DNA of 64,000 nucleotides from Desmospora activa DSM 45169 (GCF_003046315.1 NZ_PZZP01000001.1:1178001-1242000), one strand, 5' to 3'; counted from the first letter of the stretch, positions 53,000-61,618 are shown. Translations and numbers: made by a program. Notes: generated from the letters alone by a model not told the origin.

Positions 53000-53983
53000 A
53001 TGGAAGATGTGATTGTGATCGGTGCTGGCCCATGTGGGTTGTCGACGGCGATTGAGCTTAAAAAAAGAGGGCTAAATCCGCTTGTGATTGAAAAAGGGAG
53101 CTTGGTAAACTCCGTTTATCATTTTCCCACGGCGATGCAATTCTTCAGTACACCGGAACTGTTGGAAATCGGAGGTCTCCCCTTTGTGACAGCAGGGGAA
53201 AAGCCTTCCCGCCATGAAGCGTTAAAATATTATCGCGCTGCGGTGAAAGCCTTCGCTCTGCGTGTCAATACCTATGAACGAGTCGTCGGTGTTGAGCGAG
53301 AAGCGGATGGATTTGCCGTCCATACTGAAAAACAGAGCACCACCCATACATACCACAGCTCCAAACTGGTCGTGGCGACGGGATATTATGATTCCCCCAA
53401 TATGCTGGGAGTGCCGGGTGAAGAGTTGCCCAAAGTTCATCACTACTACACGGACGGTCATCCCTACGCCGGCTTGAATGTGTTGGTGATCGGAGGGAAA
53501 AATTCTGCGGTCGATGCGGCGATGGATCTTTATCAAGCGGGTGCGCGGGTGACGATGGCTTATCGGCAGGAGGCGTTTACAAAAAGCGTCAAACCGTGGG
53601 TAAAGCCGGTAATTGAGAGTGCTCTCAACAAGGGATGGATCACCATGCACTGGAATACGGTGGTGAAGGAGATCGCCCCCGAGCATGTAGTTTTGGAAAA
53701 AGAGGGAGAAATCTTTTCATTGCCCAACCATACGGTGTTTGCCATGACCGGATACCATCCACAGACAAAGATGCTAAACCGGCTTGGCGCCACCATCGAT
53801 TCTGACACCGGTGCACCGGTACACGATTCAGATACCATGGAGACAGAAGTGCCCGGATTGTATATTGCCGGTGTAATTGCCGCTGGATTTGACGCTAATT
53901 CCATCTTTATCGAAAATGGACGCTTCCACGGCGGTAAAATCGCCGCCCACATTCAGGAGCGGATAGAGACGGCGACGGGTTGA
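53000..53983 (+). CDS. bdr: Bacillithiol disulfide reductase (YpdA family)
   Basis: NADPH-dependent flavoprotein reducing oxidised bacillithiol. The 327 residues have an FAD site GAGPCGLSTAIEL at the N-terminus (the Cys of GPCGL is the conserved reactive Cys), the NADPH site VIGGKNSAVDAAMDL and a C-terminal FAD contact AGVIAAGFDANSI. ATG 53000 follows AAAGGAGGAG. The gudB-ypdA order is as in B. subtilis. Likely works with BshB2 products encoded on the other side of gudB. Confidence 0.92.
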   Translation: MEDVIVIGAGPCGLSTAIELKKRGLNPLVIEKGSLVNSVYHFPTAMQFFSTPELLEIGGLPFVTAGEKPSRHEALKYYRAAVKAFALRVNTYERVVGVEREADGFAVHTEKQSTTHTYHSSKLVVATGYYDSPNMLGVPGEELPKVHHYYTDGHPYAGLNVLVIGGKNSAVDAAMDLYQAGARVTMAYRQEAFTKSVKPWVKPVIESALNKGWITMHWNTVVKEIAPEHVVLEKEGEIFSLPNHTVFAMTGYHPQTKMLNRLGATIDSDTGAPVHDSDTMETEVPGLYIAGVIAAGFDANSIFIENGRFHGGKIAAHIQERIETATG

Positions 53984-53999
53984 GGGTAAACATCAGCGT

Positions 54000-54272
54000 A
54001 TGTTGATCCCGGCTGACGGCAAGCGCGGCCATCAATTGGATTCGCGCTTGCCGGGGTTAAAGCGTGCCGATTTCGTCCAAACTGTAAAGAGAAACGGGAA
54101 AGGACGATATCGATTGGAAGTTCAACGTTATTTGGTACGGATTCGCTGCAAACAGTGCGGCGAACGATTTATACTGAAGGGCAGTTATAAAAAAGACAGG
54201 GTAGAAACCGGCTTTAAACAGTGTTTGTGCAATAACGAATCAGAATTTGAAATTCTGACGGAAAAGCTTTAA
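54000..54272 (+). CDS. Small basic protein with a Cys pair motif, function unknown
   Basis: The 90 residues are strongly basic, with RIRCKQCGERF and FKQCLCNN giving CxxC and CxC motifs that could form a zinc ribbon. No family name recognised. ATG 54000 has a GAGGG at ten bases and follows bdr by 16 bases, so it may be co-transcribed. A terminator follows directly. Confidence 0.6.
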   Translation: MLIPADGKRGHQLDSRLPGLKRADFVQTVKRNGKGRYRLEVQRYLVRIRCKQCGERFILKGSYKKDRVETGFKQCLCNNESEFEILTEKL

Positions 54273-54296
54273 AGCCCCCGGTTAAGGGGGTTTTGA
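54271..54296 (+). terminator. Intrinsic terminator after the small Cys-pair gene
   Basis: AAAGCCCCCGGTTAAGGGGGTTTT. Confidence 0.75.
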
Positions 54297-54376
54297 TCGT
54301 TTTTCTATGGATTGGGGGAAGGCCGTGCCGGTGATCATCGATGGGTAATACTTTTTAGAAAAAAGGAGGGGTGATG

Positions 54377-54679
54377 ATGAAGGTCGTAAAAATATTGATT
54401 CATGCCAGTACTTGGTTCGCCCCGGTTTTGGTCCCGTTGCTCGTGTGGCTGCTGGCAAAAGAAGATGACCTAAAACGACTGTCGTTGCAAGCGATTGTTT
54501 TTCATTTTGTGATTTGGTTGTTGGTCTCGATTTCGTATTTCTTTTCCATCGTTCTGATCGGGATTCCGTTTCTGATCATTTTTGGGCTGATCGGATTAAT
54601 CGCCCCGATTATCGGGATAATTAGAGCATTGCAAGATCGCCGCTTCGATTATCCCATCATTGGATCTTTTATCCGCTGA
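54377..54679 (+). CDS. DUF4870 domain membrane protein
   Basis: The 100 residues have three hydrophobic segments and the DUF4870 pattern (WFAPVLVPLLVWLL, LQAIVFHFVIWLL, GLIGLIAPIIGIIRALQ). Function unknown. GGAGG lies seven bases before ATG 54377; ATG 54374 and GTG 54371 are alternatives. The last codons and stop lie inside a sequence that also occurs, inverted, at 814-841. Confidence 0.8.
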   Translation: MKVVKILIHASTWFAPVLVPLLVWLLAKEDDLKRLSLQAIVFHFVIWLLVSISYFFSIVLIGIPFLIIFGLIGLIAPIIGIIRALQDRRFDYPIIGSFIR

Positions 54680-54720
54680 GTGGCACAGCAAAGGCACTTT
54701 GCTTTTCAAAAACCCCTTCC
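54672..54720. repeat. Dispersed repeat copy (inverted relative to 795-841)
   Basis: Bases 54672-54699 are the exact reverse complement of 814-841 (28 bases), with imperfect similarity continuing to about 54720. The repeat begins in the final codons of the DUF4870 gene. Confidence 0.7.
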
Positions 54721-54727
54721 ATAAATG

Positions 54728-54760
54728 TCCACGCTTCTTCAAAGAAGTGTGGCTTTTTTC
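54728..54760 (+). terminator. Intrinsic terminator upstream of ypeB
   Basis: CCACGCTTCTT-CAA-AGAAGTGTGG hairpin followed by CTTTTTTC. Confidence 0.85.
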
Positions 54761-54793
54761 TTTATGGCTGGAACGGTGGGCGTCTTTTTTATT

Positions 54794-54824
54794 TGCATAA
54801 ATGTTGGCAAGGCTGCTCAGACTA
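54794..54824 (+). promoter_or_regulatory. Sigma-G type promoter candidate of ypeB
   Basis: TGCATA (54794-54799), an 18-base spacer and CAGACTA (54818-54824), resembling the forespore layout of the spoVA promoter. It would start transcription about 85 bases before ypeB, with no sleB in between. Confidence 0.5.
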
Positions 54825-54915
54825 TCCACGAAAACCGGGAGCGGATGGTTTTTTCTCTCTTTCGGTGGGATACCCGGTTTCCCCATACTTCAAGAAACAA
54901 AGGAGTGACTCTGTC

Positions 54916-56259
54916 GTGTATAGACGGATCGCCGCCGTTCTGTTTCCCGTAGCTTTGGTTGCCATTATTGGGTTAGGCTTTTGGGGCTATCAGGAGAATC
55001 AGGATAAAAACAGCTTACTGATTAAATCAGAAAATCAGTATCAGCGTGCTTTTCACGATCTAAACTTCCATATGGACAAACTACAGGATGAACTGGGCAA
55101 AGCGTTAGCCTTAAACACGCGTCGCCAACTATCCACCTGTATGACCAATGTGTGGCGTCTTAGTTATTCGGCCCAGAACGATATCGGTCAGCTACCACTC
55201 ACCTTGATCCCTTTTGATAAAACAGAGGATTTCCTGACGAATGTAGGGAACTTCACCTATCGGGTCGGTGTGCGGGATTTGGATCGTGAACCGTTGACGG
55301 AAAAAGAATACAAAACTCTTCGCACCTTGTATAAACGGGCCAATACGGTGCAACACGATCTGCAAAAAGTGCAAAATCAAGTGCTGACCAAACATTTGCG
55401 CTGGATGGATGTCGAAATGGCGATGGCATCGGAAGATAAAAAAATGGATAACTCCATTATCGACGGTTTTAAACAAGTGGATAAATTATCCGAGGGACTT
55501 GACGAAATCGACTGGGGCCCGACGATGAACAACGCAAAAGCGGCACAACGTAATCGCTATACCAAGTTAAAAGGAAAAATGGCTACGCCGGAAGACGCCA
55601 AGGAGAAAGTGGCCGATATTCTGGATCTGTCCGAAACGAAAGGCATGGATGTAGTCAAAAACCGAAAAGGGGATTATGAAACTTACAGTGTTCGTGCCAA
55701 ACGAGGAAACAGAGAAAGCCATTTCGATCTGACGACAACAGGAAATTATGTGGTGTGGATGATGAATGACCGCACCGTTAAAAAAAGAAAGCTAAAGCTG
55801 GAAGAAGCGCAGGCAAAAGGAATTGAATTCTTGGATCAACTGGGATATCCGCAGATGGAGGCGACGGCATACGACGATGTGGGTAACACCGCCTCCTTTA
55901 CCTTTATGCGCAAACAGGATAAGGCCTTGATTTATCCTGAGACTCTCGTCGTAAAAGTCGCGATGGATAACGGTGAAGTGTTAGGGTATCAAGCGGAGAA
56001 TTATGTGTTCAATTTCAAGGAAAAGCGAAACACGAAGCCCACTATCAGCGAAGCGGATGCTCGGAAAAATGTAAATCCTCGCCTAAAGGTGAAGGAGAGC
56101 CGGTTGGCGGTTATCTTGAATGACGATGGTCAGGAAACGCTCTGTTATGAGTTTATGGGTAACCTGGGCAAAAGCCCGTATCGCGTGTTTATCAATGCAC
56201 AGAACGGCGAAGAAGAGAAAGTGGAAAAGATTAAAGAAGCGGATCAAAACCGCTTATAA
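54916..56259 (+). CDS. ypeB: Germination protein YpeB
   Basis: Spore protein that localises and stabilises the cortex-lytic enzyme SleB. The 447 residues have an N-terminal membrane segment (about 6-24), a long helical region and two to three PepSY-type domains in the C-terminal half (AKGIEFLDQLGYPQMEA; ISEADARKNVNPRL). GTG 54916 follows AAAGGAGTG; the open frame to 54793 is non-homologous. sleB normally precedes it but is absent here. Confidence 0.93.
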   Translation: MYRRIAAVLFPVALVAIIGLGFWGYQENQDKNSLLIKSENQYQRAFHDLNFHMDKLQDELGKALALNTRRQLSTCMTNVWRLSYSAQNDIGQLPLTLIPFDKTEDFLTNVGNFTYRVGVRDLDREPLTEKEYKTLRTLYKRANTVQHDLQKVQNQVLTKHLRWMDVEMAMASEDKKMDNSIIDGFKQVDKLSEGLDEIDWGPTMNNAKAAQRNRYTKLKGKMATPEDAKEKVADILDLSETKGMDVVKNRKGDYETYSVRAKRGNRESHFDLTTTGNYVVWMMNDRTVKKRKLKLEEAQAKGIEFLDQLGYPQMEATAYDDVGNTASFTFMRKQDKALIYPETLVVKVAMDNGEVLGYQAENYVFNFKEKRNTKPTISEADARKNVNPRLKVKESRLAVILNDDGQETLCYEFMGNLGKSPYRVFINAQNGEEEKVEKIKEADQNRL

Positions 56260-56266
56260 CAAATCC

Positions 56267-56307
56267 TCTGACCCGCACTCTCTCGGAGCGGGTCAGATTG
56301 CTTTTTA
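56267..56307 (+). terminator. Intrinsic terminator after ypeB
   Basis: CTGACCCGC-ACTCTCTCG-GAGCGGGTCAG hairpin followed by ATTGCTTTTT. Confidence 0.85.
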
Positions 56308-56331
56308 ACCTCGAAAAAACGAGATCTGGCG

Positions 56332-56615
56332 TTGCATGCAGGGATACTTTGTGATATGGTAATGGTAAGCGACGGGAAGAGTTCCTTTCGCAAACGAACG
56401 GTCATCCCAAAATCAAGGGAATAGCCGGAACCACTCTTGTGGGGTGGTTATGAGAGGCGTTCACAAAGAATTCTCACAAAGGAATACATAGCGGATTACT
56501 AAATCCGTGACATGTTGCTGGCCGCAGGTTTCCGTTTGGGAATCAACCTTGATACTGAGATGAATCAAATACTGTTCATCCAAATCGAGCAGGCCAATCC
56601 TGCTCGATTTTTTAT
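56332..56615 (+). ncRNA. Unassigned leader or small RNA upstream of cmk
   Basis: Promoter TTGCAT (56332-56337), 17 bases, TATGGT (56355-56360). It is followed by about 250 bases with several short hairpins (ACCACT...GGGGTGGT, CGGATT-ACTA-AATCCG) and a strong terminator AATCGAGCAGG-CCAAT-CCTGCTCGATTTTTTA (56583-56614). No known riboswitch signature was recognised. Either a terminated leader controlling cmk or an independent small RNA. Confidence 0.45.
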
Positions 56616-56641
56616 CCCGTTTTTGGAGGAACTTGTCGTTT

Positions 56642-57322
56642 ATGAGGTCAATATCAGTTGCGATCGATGGTCCGGCGGGAGCTGGAAAAAGTACAGTCGC
56701 TCGTCTCGTTGCCCAGCAATTACATTTAACCTATGTTGATACCGGTGCCATGTACCGGGCCGTCACCCTCCAAGCTCTCAAGCGAGGGATCGATGTAACC
56801 GATGAAGGGGCGGTTGCCCGTTTGGCCAACCAGATGGATATCGCATTAACACCCGCAGATGGAGAACTGGATGTTTTTGTCGATGGCCAACGCATAACCG
56901 AGGAAATTCGAACCCCAGAGGTGACAACACATGTATCAGCGGTGGCGGGAAATCCAGAGGTACGAAAGATCCTCGCTCAGAAACAACGGGAGATGGGCGA
57001 GGAAGGCGGGGTTGTAATGGACGGGCGTGATATCGGCACCCATGTCCTGCCCGCTGCCGAGTTAAAGGTGTATCTCACCGCCTCCATCGAAGAACGAGCC
57101 CAACGTCGATACAATGAATTGGTGCAAAAAGGGTATCAGCTGGATTGGGAGCAGTTAAAAGAAGAGATTCGCTATCGGGACGAACAAGATCGAAACCGGC
57201 AGCATTCCCCGCTTAAACCGGCTGATGATGCGGTACATCTGGATACGACAGGGCTTACGATTCCTGAAGTCGTTCAAGCGATCTTGGATCTGAGTCGAAC
57301 CAAAGTGGGCGGTGGGGAGTAA
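56642..57322 (+). CDS. cmk: Cytidylate kinase
   Basis: Phosphorylates CMP/dCMP with ATP. The 226 residues show the P-loop DGPAGAGKST near residue 10, the nucleotide-binding YVDTGAMYRAVT and GRDIGT segments and the LID RYNEL...RYRDEQDRNR. ATG 56642 follows GGAGGA at eleven bases; TTG 56633 is too close to the site. plsC starts two bases after the stop. Confidence 0.95.
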   Translation: MRSISVAIDGPAGAGKSTVARLVAQQLHLTYVDTGAMYRAVTLQALKRGIDVTDEGAVARLANQMDIALTPADGELDVFVDGQRITEEIRTPEVTTHVSAVAGNPEVRKILAQKQREMGEEGGVVMDGRDIGTHVLPAAELKVYLTASIEERAQRRYNELVQKGYQLDWEQLKEEIRYRDEQDRNRQHSPLKPADDAVHLDTTGLTIPEVVQAILDLSRTKVGGGE

Positions 57323-57323
57323 G

Positions 57324-57908
57324 ATGTGGTATCGATTTTTTCGCCGGTGTTTTTACCTCTTCTTTTTCTTTTTTTTCCGGTGGGAAGTGATCGGAAAAGA
57401 GAAAGTTCCCGCTACAGGGCCTGTTGTTCTCTGTTGCAATCATATCGATAATTTGGATCCGCCATTAGTTGGGGCGTCGCTTCACCGTCAAGTTTACTTT
57501 ATGGCGAAGGAAGAGCTGTTCCGCATTCCGGTACTTTCCTGGTTGCTCCATCGCTTTGGCGCTTTTCCCATCAGTCGGGGCAAAAGCGACAGACAGGCGC
57601 TAAAGACTTCGCTGGAACTGTTAAAGCAGGGGAAGCTCTTAGGTGTGTTTCCCGAAGGCACCCGTTCTAAAACTGGGGATTTGGGTGAGGCGCACACCGG
57701 TGCTGCATTTATCGCCCTAAGGGGTGAGGCGGTGGTCGTTCCGGCGGCGATTATCGGTCCTTATCGCCCTTTCCGTAAACTTCGCATCCGTTTTGGTGAT
57801 CCGATCGATCTATCCGTTTATCGTCAAGATCGCACCAACAGCCAATCGGTGCGAGAAGTGACGGATCGGGTGATGAACGAGATCCGAGCTTTACAGGAAC
57901 AACGATAA
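57324..57908 (+). CDS. plsC: 1-Acyl-sn-glycerol-3-phosphate acyltransferase
   Basis: Second acylation of phosphatidic acid synthesis at the membrane. The 194 residues have a hydrophobic Phe-rich N-terminus (FYLFFFFFF), the catalytic NHIDNLD (HX4D) and the FPEGTRS substrate motif, plus VVPAAIIGP. ATG 57324 follows GTGGGGAG. The cmk-plsC-ypfD order occurs widely in Bacillales and clostridia. Confidence 0.92.
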   Translation: MWYRFFRRCFYLFFFFFFRWEVIGKEKVPATGPVVLCCNHIDNLDPPLVGASLHRQVYFMAKEELFRIPVLSWLLHRFGAFPISRGKSDRQALKTSLELLKQGKLLGVFPEGTRSKTGDLGEAHTGAAFIALRGEAVVVPAAIIGPYRPFRKLRIRFGDPIDLSVYRQDRTNSQSVREVTDRVMNEIRALQEQR

Positions 57909-58218
57909 GCTGTTCCGACAAATGAATTTCTAGGGAGTTACAGTAGGAAATGCTCTACTGAAGCTATAAATATTCTGCACCTTTGGGAAGTTGAGTACCT
58001 TGTGCAGGATCTCGGTCAGCAGGCCTGGTCGAGTGCGGGTAGTGGTCAACCTACCCTGATGTAACATCCATTTAAGGTCAGAGTCGAAAGACGCTCGCAT
58101 GACTGGATCGTTACAAGCTCACCTTTTCCAATGGTGAGTCGTTGACTTGTTTTTCTCCCTCTATCAGGGAGTATAAATTTGGATGATCAGTTTGCAGGTA
58201 AATGAGGAGGTTGTCGTC
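57909..58218 (+). other. 310-base leader region before the S1-domain gene
   Basis: No gene. Several hairpins can be drawn: CTGCAC...GTGCAG (57975-58007), GGGTAG...CTACCC (58037-58056), CTCACC-TTTTCCAAT-GGTGAG (58118-58138) and CTCCC-TCTATCA-GGGAG (58156-58171). TATAAA (58172-58177) is a -10-like element close to the start. It may be a structured leader or control region; unassigned. Confidence 0.35.
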
Positions 58219-59364
58219 ATGGTGGAAGAAATGAAATCCGAAATGGCGGAAGTCGCCCCGCTAAACCGCGGTGATGTAGTCAAAGGAAAAGTGACTAAAG
58301 TGGATGATAATCAAGTTTTGGTTGATGTCAACTACAAATTTGACGGTGTCATCCCGATTTCGGAACTGTCCAGCCTGCACGTGGACAAAGCATCCGATGT
58401 TTTAGCTGAAGGGGATGAGGTGGAAGTAAAAGTGATCCGCCTCAATGATGAAGAAGATAAACTGGTTCTTTCCAAAAAAGCGGTCGATGCTGATCGTGCA
58501 TGGGATGAACTCCAACAAAAGTTTGAAAGCGGCGAAAACCTGGAAGCTGCCGTCGCCGATGTCGTAAAAGGTGGTCTGGTCGTCGATTTGGGTGTTCGCG
58601 GATTTATTCCCGCTTCTTTGGTGGAACGCCATTTCGTAGAAGATTTTTCCGATTATAAAGGGCGGACGCTGACTCTTAAAGTGATCGAAATCGATCCAGT
58701 CAAAAACAAACTGATCCTTTCCCGTAAAGCCGTTCTGGAAGAAGAGCTGGAACGGAAAAAAGGGGAGATCCTCAACAGCTTGGAAGCAGATCAGGTGTTG
58801 GACGGTACTGTTCAACGGCTGACCGACTTTGGGGCGTTTGTGGACATCGGTGGGGTCGATGGTCTGGTCCATGTATCCGAGCTAGCATGGAACCGGGTAG
58901 AACATCCCGCTGAGGTACTGTCCGAAGGGGATCAAGTCAAGGTGAAAGTGCTGAAGGTGGATGCAGAGAATGAGCGGATCAGCCTCAGCATCAAGGAAAC
59001 TCAACCAGGACCCTGGGAACGTGTCTCTGAAGCGATTCAAACCGGTGATGTGGTTACCGGTACAGTGAAGCGGCTGGTATCCTTCGGCGCTTTTGTTGAG
59101 GTGTATGAAGGTGTAGAAGGATTGGTTCACATTTCTCAGATTTCCCGTCGTCACATTTCCACCCCTTCCGAAGTATTGGAAGAAGGGCAGGAAGTAAAAG
59201 TGAAAATCCTCGATATGCAACCGGAACAAAAACGGATCAGCCTCAGCATCAAAGAGGCAGAGCAAGAAGAGGACCGTCGGGAAATCGAAAATCTGGATCA
59301 AAACAACAGCATGAACGTTACCTTGGGCGATGTGTTTGGGGATCAGCTTCGTCGCTTAAAGTAA
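58219..59364 (+). CDS. ypfD: S1 RNA-binding domain protein (YpfD / 30S protein S1 homologue)
   Basis: The 381 residues comprise four S1 domains: about 20-88, 105-172, 190-260 and 275-345, each with the VxG-V/I...GAFV or VVDLG-type beta-barrel pattern and LSxK ends. In Bacillales this S1 homologue is shorter than E. coli S1 and not essential for bulk translation. ATG 58219 follows GAGGAGG at eight bases; an in-frame ATG at 58183 has no site. A terminator follows. Confidence 0.92.
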   Translation: MVEEMKSEMAEVAPLNRGDVVKGKVTKVDDNQVLVDVNYKFDGVIPISELSSLHVDKASDVLAEGDEVEVKVIRLNDEEDKLVLSKKAVDADRAWDELQQKFESGENLEAAVADVVKGGLVVDLGVRGFIPASLVERHFVEDFSDYKGRTLTLKVIEIDPVKNKLILSRKAVLEEELERKKGEILNSLEADQVLDGTVQRLTDFGAFVDIGGVDGLVHVSELAWNRVEHPAEVLSEGDQVKVKVLKVDAENERISLSIKETQPGPWERVSEAIQTGDVVTGTVKRLVSFGAFVEVYEGVEGLVHISQISRRHISTPSEVLEEGQEVKVKILDMQPEQKRISLSIKEAEQEEDRREIENLDQNNSMNVTLGDVFGDQLRRLK

Positions 59365-59387
59365 AGAGTGATACAGCAGCAGGCCGC

Positions 59388-59408
59388 GATTAGCGGTCTG
59401 TTTTTTTG
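59388..59408 (+). terminator. Intrinsic terminator after ypfD
   Basis: AGGCCGC-GATTA-GCGGTCT hairpin followed by GTTTTTTT. Confidence 0.8.
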
Positions 59409-59437
59409 TGTGAAACGGATGGTATCCAGCCATACTA
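59407..59437 (+). promoter_or_regulatory. Possible sigma-G promoter of yphA-seaA
   Basis: A perfect CATACTA (59431-59437) with TGTGTG 18 bases before it. The -35 is weak. Forespore expression would suit the spore-envelope role of SeaA. Confidence 0.4.
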
Positions 59438-59470
59438 ACCCATGAACGAACAGAGAGAGGAGTCGTAACC

Positions 59471-60079
59471 TTGTGGGTGCCGGGTAGTATGGCTTTAATA
59501 GCAGCGTTGTCCTTGGCCGTTCTTGTGCAGACGGGATGGTTTCAGGGATTAGAAAAGGATTTGTCAATCTCCCGTGGGATAGTGGGGGTATTCATGCTGC
59601 TGCAAAGCAGTTTAACATTTGCTTATGTACCGTTGGGAACTTGGGTTGTTCACATCGGAACCCTGTTGTGGCTCGGTTTCTTTCCTTTTTTATGGCGAGG
59701 GGTACGAAGCAATTCAAGTGTCGCCGTGTTTGCTGCATTGATGATGGTCAGCTCTTGTCTGTTGTTGTTGCAGGAGTGGTTATGGTTGAAATCGTCGACT
59801 AGTTGGGGGGATATTCCGGGAACGTGGCTGGCGATCACGTTGCCGGTGGCCATGATAACATCCACCTGCTTGTATGAGCGGATGTTGATCGGAGGTGGAG
59901 GGACAATGTTGGCTGAGTTTCTGCGCTTGCTGATTCATCGCGATGAGCTCTCCCCCGTCATTTTGGGGGAAAGTGCATGGCTTGATCGGTTTTGGCTGGT
60001 GTTGAGCGGCATTTTTCTGTTCCATTATGCCTTACGCTGGATAAGTGTCCGTATGGGGAATCCTAATCCTTCCAGCTGA
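59471..60079 (+). CDS. yphA: YphA-like integral membrane protein
   Basis: The 202 residues have about six hydrophobic segments and no catalytic motif. Assigned by place (directly before seaA and near der, as in B. subtilis) and by size. Function unknown. TTG 59471 follows GAGAGAGGAG; ATG 59489 is an alternative. It precedes seaA by 23 bases, so the two are co-transcribed. Confidence 0.7.
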   Translation: MWVPGSMALIAALSLAVLVQTGWFQGLEKDLSISRGIVGVFMLLQSSLTFAYVPLGTWVVHIGTLLWLGFFPFLWRGVRSNSSVAVFAALMMVSSCLLLLQEWLWLKSSTSWGDIPGTWLAITLPVAMITSTCLYERMLIGGGGTMLAEFLRLLIHRDELSPVILGESAWLDRFWLVLSGIFLFHYALRWISVRMGNPNPSS

Positions 60080-60102
60080 GTATCGAAGGGAGTGAAGGCA
60101 TC

Positions 60103-60993
60103 ATGGGGACCTATACATGGGCGATTATCATCGGTGTGATCGCCGGTCTAATGGTGCGAATCCGTTTGCTGCGAACGGATTACCGCCAATATCCCACATA
60201 CCTGCACGGGCAAATCATCCATTTATCTTTGGGATTTATCGCAGCGGGGTTGGGAGCGATCGCTGTACCGGCTTTATTGACAAAGGATTATACCGCCATC
60301 ACATTTCTGGTGTTGGCGGCACAGCAGTTTCGCGATGTACGCAATATGGAACGGGAAACCTTATCAAAGCTGGATGAGATGGAGCTGGTACAACGGGGAG
60401 CTTCTTATATCGAAGGAATCGCCCTGGTATTTGAGGGGCGTAATTATCTTGTGATATTATCCGCGTTTCTCGTTTCTCTCACCGTCGTTCTGGCACACTG
60501 GTACGGGGGAATTGCGGTTGGAGTGGTGGCGATCGTGGCGGCTGGTTACTTGCGCTCGGGCAAGTATTTGGAGCATATTGCGGATGTGTCGTTGGCCCCG
60601 TTGCGAATGGAAGGTGCCAACTTGTATGTCGATAATATTTATCTGATGAATATCGGCTTACAAGATAACCGCGATCGCATTATGGAACAGGGGGTAGGGG
60701 TGGTTGCAACGCCGAAAAATAGAAATTGTGCCCTCACGTTAGCCAATATCGGACAACGACAAGCGATTTTATTTGATGTGTCTTCTGTGTTGGGGGTATT
60801 TCGGGATACGGGGGAACCCTCTCTGGTTCCGTTGTCCAAGTTGGATCTGGATGATGGGAGGCTGGGAATATTGGTGTTACCGCAAAATCGGGATCCTGAA
60901 CGGGTGATTCAAGTGATTAAAAAGGTGCCTGTATTGGAAAGTGCTGTCCGTATGCCGACGGAGAGACCAGAAAAGCATTTTAAGATACGCTGA
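60103..60993 (+). CDS. seaA: YIEGIA-domain spore envelope protein SeaA
   Basis: The 296-residue membrane protein has the diagnostic ASYIEGIALVFEGRNYL motif (about 103-119), about four hydrophobic helices before and after it, and a soluble C-terminal third. The B. subtilis homologue YphB/SeaA is linked to spore envelope assembly; its biochemical role is unknown. ATG 60103 follows GAAGGGAGTG. Followed by the small gene for its capping subunit. Confidence 0.88.
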   Translation: MGTYTWAIIIGVIAGLMVRIRLLRTDYRQYPTYLHGQIIHLSLGFIAAGLGAIAVPALLTKDYTAITFLVLAAQQFRDVRNMERETLSKLDEMELVQRGASYIEGIALVFEGRNYLVILSAFLVSLTVVLAHWYGGIAVGVVAIVAAGYLRSGKYLEHIADVSLAPLRMEGANLYVDNIYLMNIGLQDNRDRIMEQGVGVVATPKNRNCALTLANIGQRQAILFDVSSVLGVFRDTGEPSLVPLSKLDLDDGRLGILVLPQNRDPERVIQVIKKVPVLESAVRMPTERPEKHFKIR

Positions 60994-61016
60994 CTGATCG
61001 AAAAGGGTGTGATTCT

Positions 61017-61208
61017 GTGAACGTGATCCTGCAAAATCAGATTTTAGCCGTCATTGCGTTGGAATCAACTTCGGTCGGAGGTGGGGCTCCCATTTTTTTC
61101 GCCAGCGATCGCGAGGAGTTGGAACAACTCTCGTTTTTGTTGGAGAAAATCCTAGACGGCATGGCCCATCAATTAAATCCCGACACGATGATTATTGTGA
61201 GACATTGA
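61017..61208 (+). CDS. Small capping-subunit protein for the YIEGIA protein
   Basis: The 63 residues read ILAVIALESTSVGGGAPIFF then SDREELEQLSFLLEKILDGMAH. This is the short family found next to YIEGIA proteins and named a capping complex subunit; the name is from genome annotation rather than experiment. GTG 61017 follows AAAGGGTG. Its TGA shares a base with the next ATG. Confidence 0.78.
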   Translation: MNVILQNQILAVIALESTSVGGGAPIFFASDREELEQLSFLLEKILDGMAHQLNPDTMIIVRH

Positions 61209-61618
61209 TGATGAATCGTATCTATATCAGCAGCGATCACGGGGCGGGAGCCTGGTTGGCGGCGGCATGGGATCGATGGGGAAAAGAGGGTTACCCTCCA
61301 CCGGTAGAGAAGGTGATGAAATGGGGGCAAGGACAAGAATTTTCCTGGTCGCAGCCCGGTGTTCTCTGCCCCGTAAAAACCGATGAGGATGAAAAATGGT
61401 ATGTGTGTGGTTTTCCGGGAGATCCCGCTATTTTGATTCGCGTTTGGAATCATTTACTTCCATTGATCCAAGGTGATTCTCACCGTTGGCAGTTTATAAA
61501 CGTGTCCCTTTCAGCGCCGTCAATCAATTCCTGGCGAAAATTTCGCCGGGGATATACCCGCTTGGTGAAAGCGAGGGAAAAGGATGACAAAGCGTTTAAT
61601 CTACCATTGTTACGGTAG
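61208..61618 (+). CDS. DUF3189-like protein, divergent copy
   Basis: The 136 residues begin NRIYISSDHGAGAWLAAAW, which parallels the DUF3189 start of the next gene (RLIYHCYGSAHSSVVAAAI). The middle contains WYVCGFPGDPAILIRVWN, similar in place to VYTVGFGHHWEAGVRALR of its neighbour. Function unknown. ATG 61208 overlaps the preceding stop (TGATG), and the 3' end overlaps the next gene by 35 bases. Probably a diverged tandem copy of DUF3189. Confidence 0.65.
   Translation: MMNRIYISSDHGAGAWLAAAWDRWGKEGYPPPVEKVMKWGQGQEFSWSQPGVLCPVKTDEDEKWYVCGFPGDPAILIRVWNHLLPLIQGDSHRWQFINVSLSAPSINSWRKFRRGYTRLVKAREKDDKAFNLPLLR

Noticed and set aside
54725-54952. Small open frame upstream of ypeB as a possible sleB remnant
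   Set aside because: Its translation shows no peptidoglycan-binding or hydrolase motif and it spans a terminator and a promoter-like site.
56367-56615. cmk leader as a c-di-GMP, cobalamin or T-box element
   Set aside because: Short resemblances (GCAAAC, GCCGG, GGGTGGTT) are isolated and the diagnostic blocks of those families are missing.
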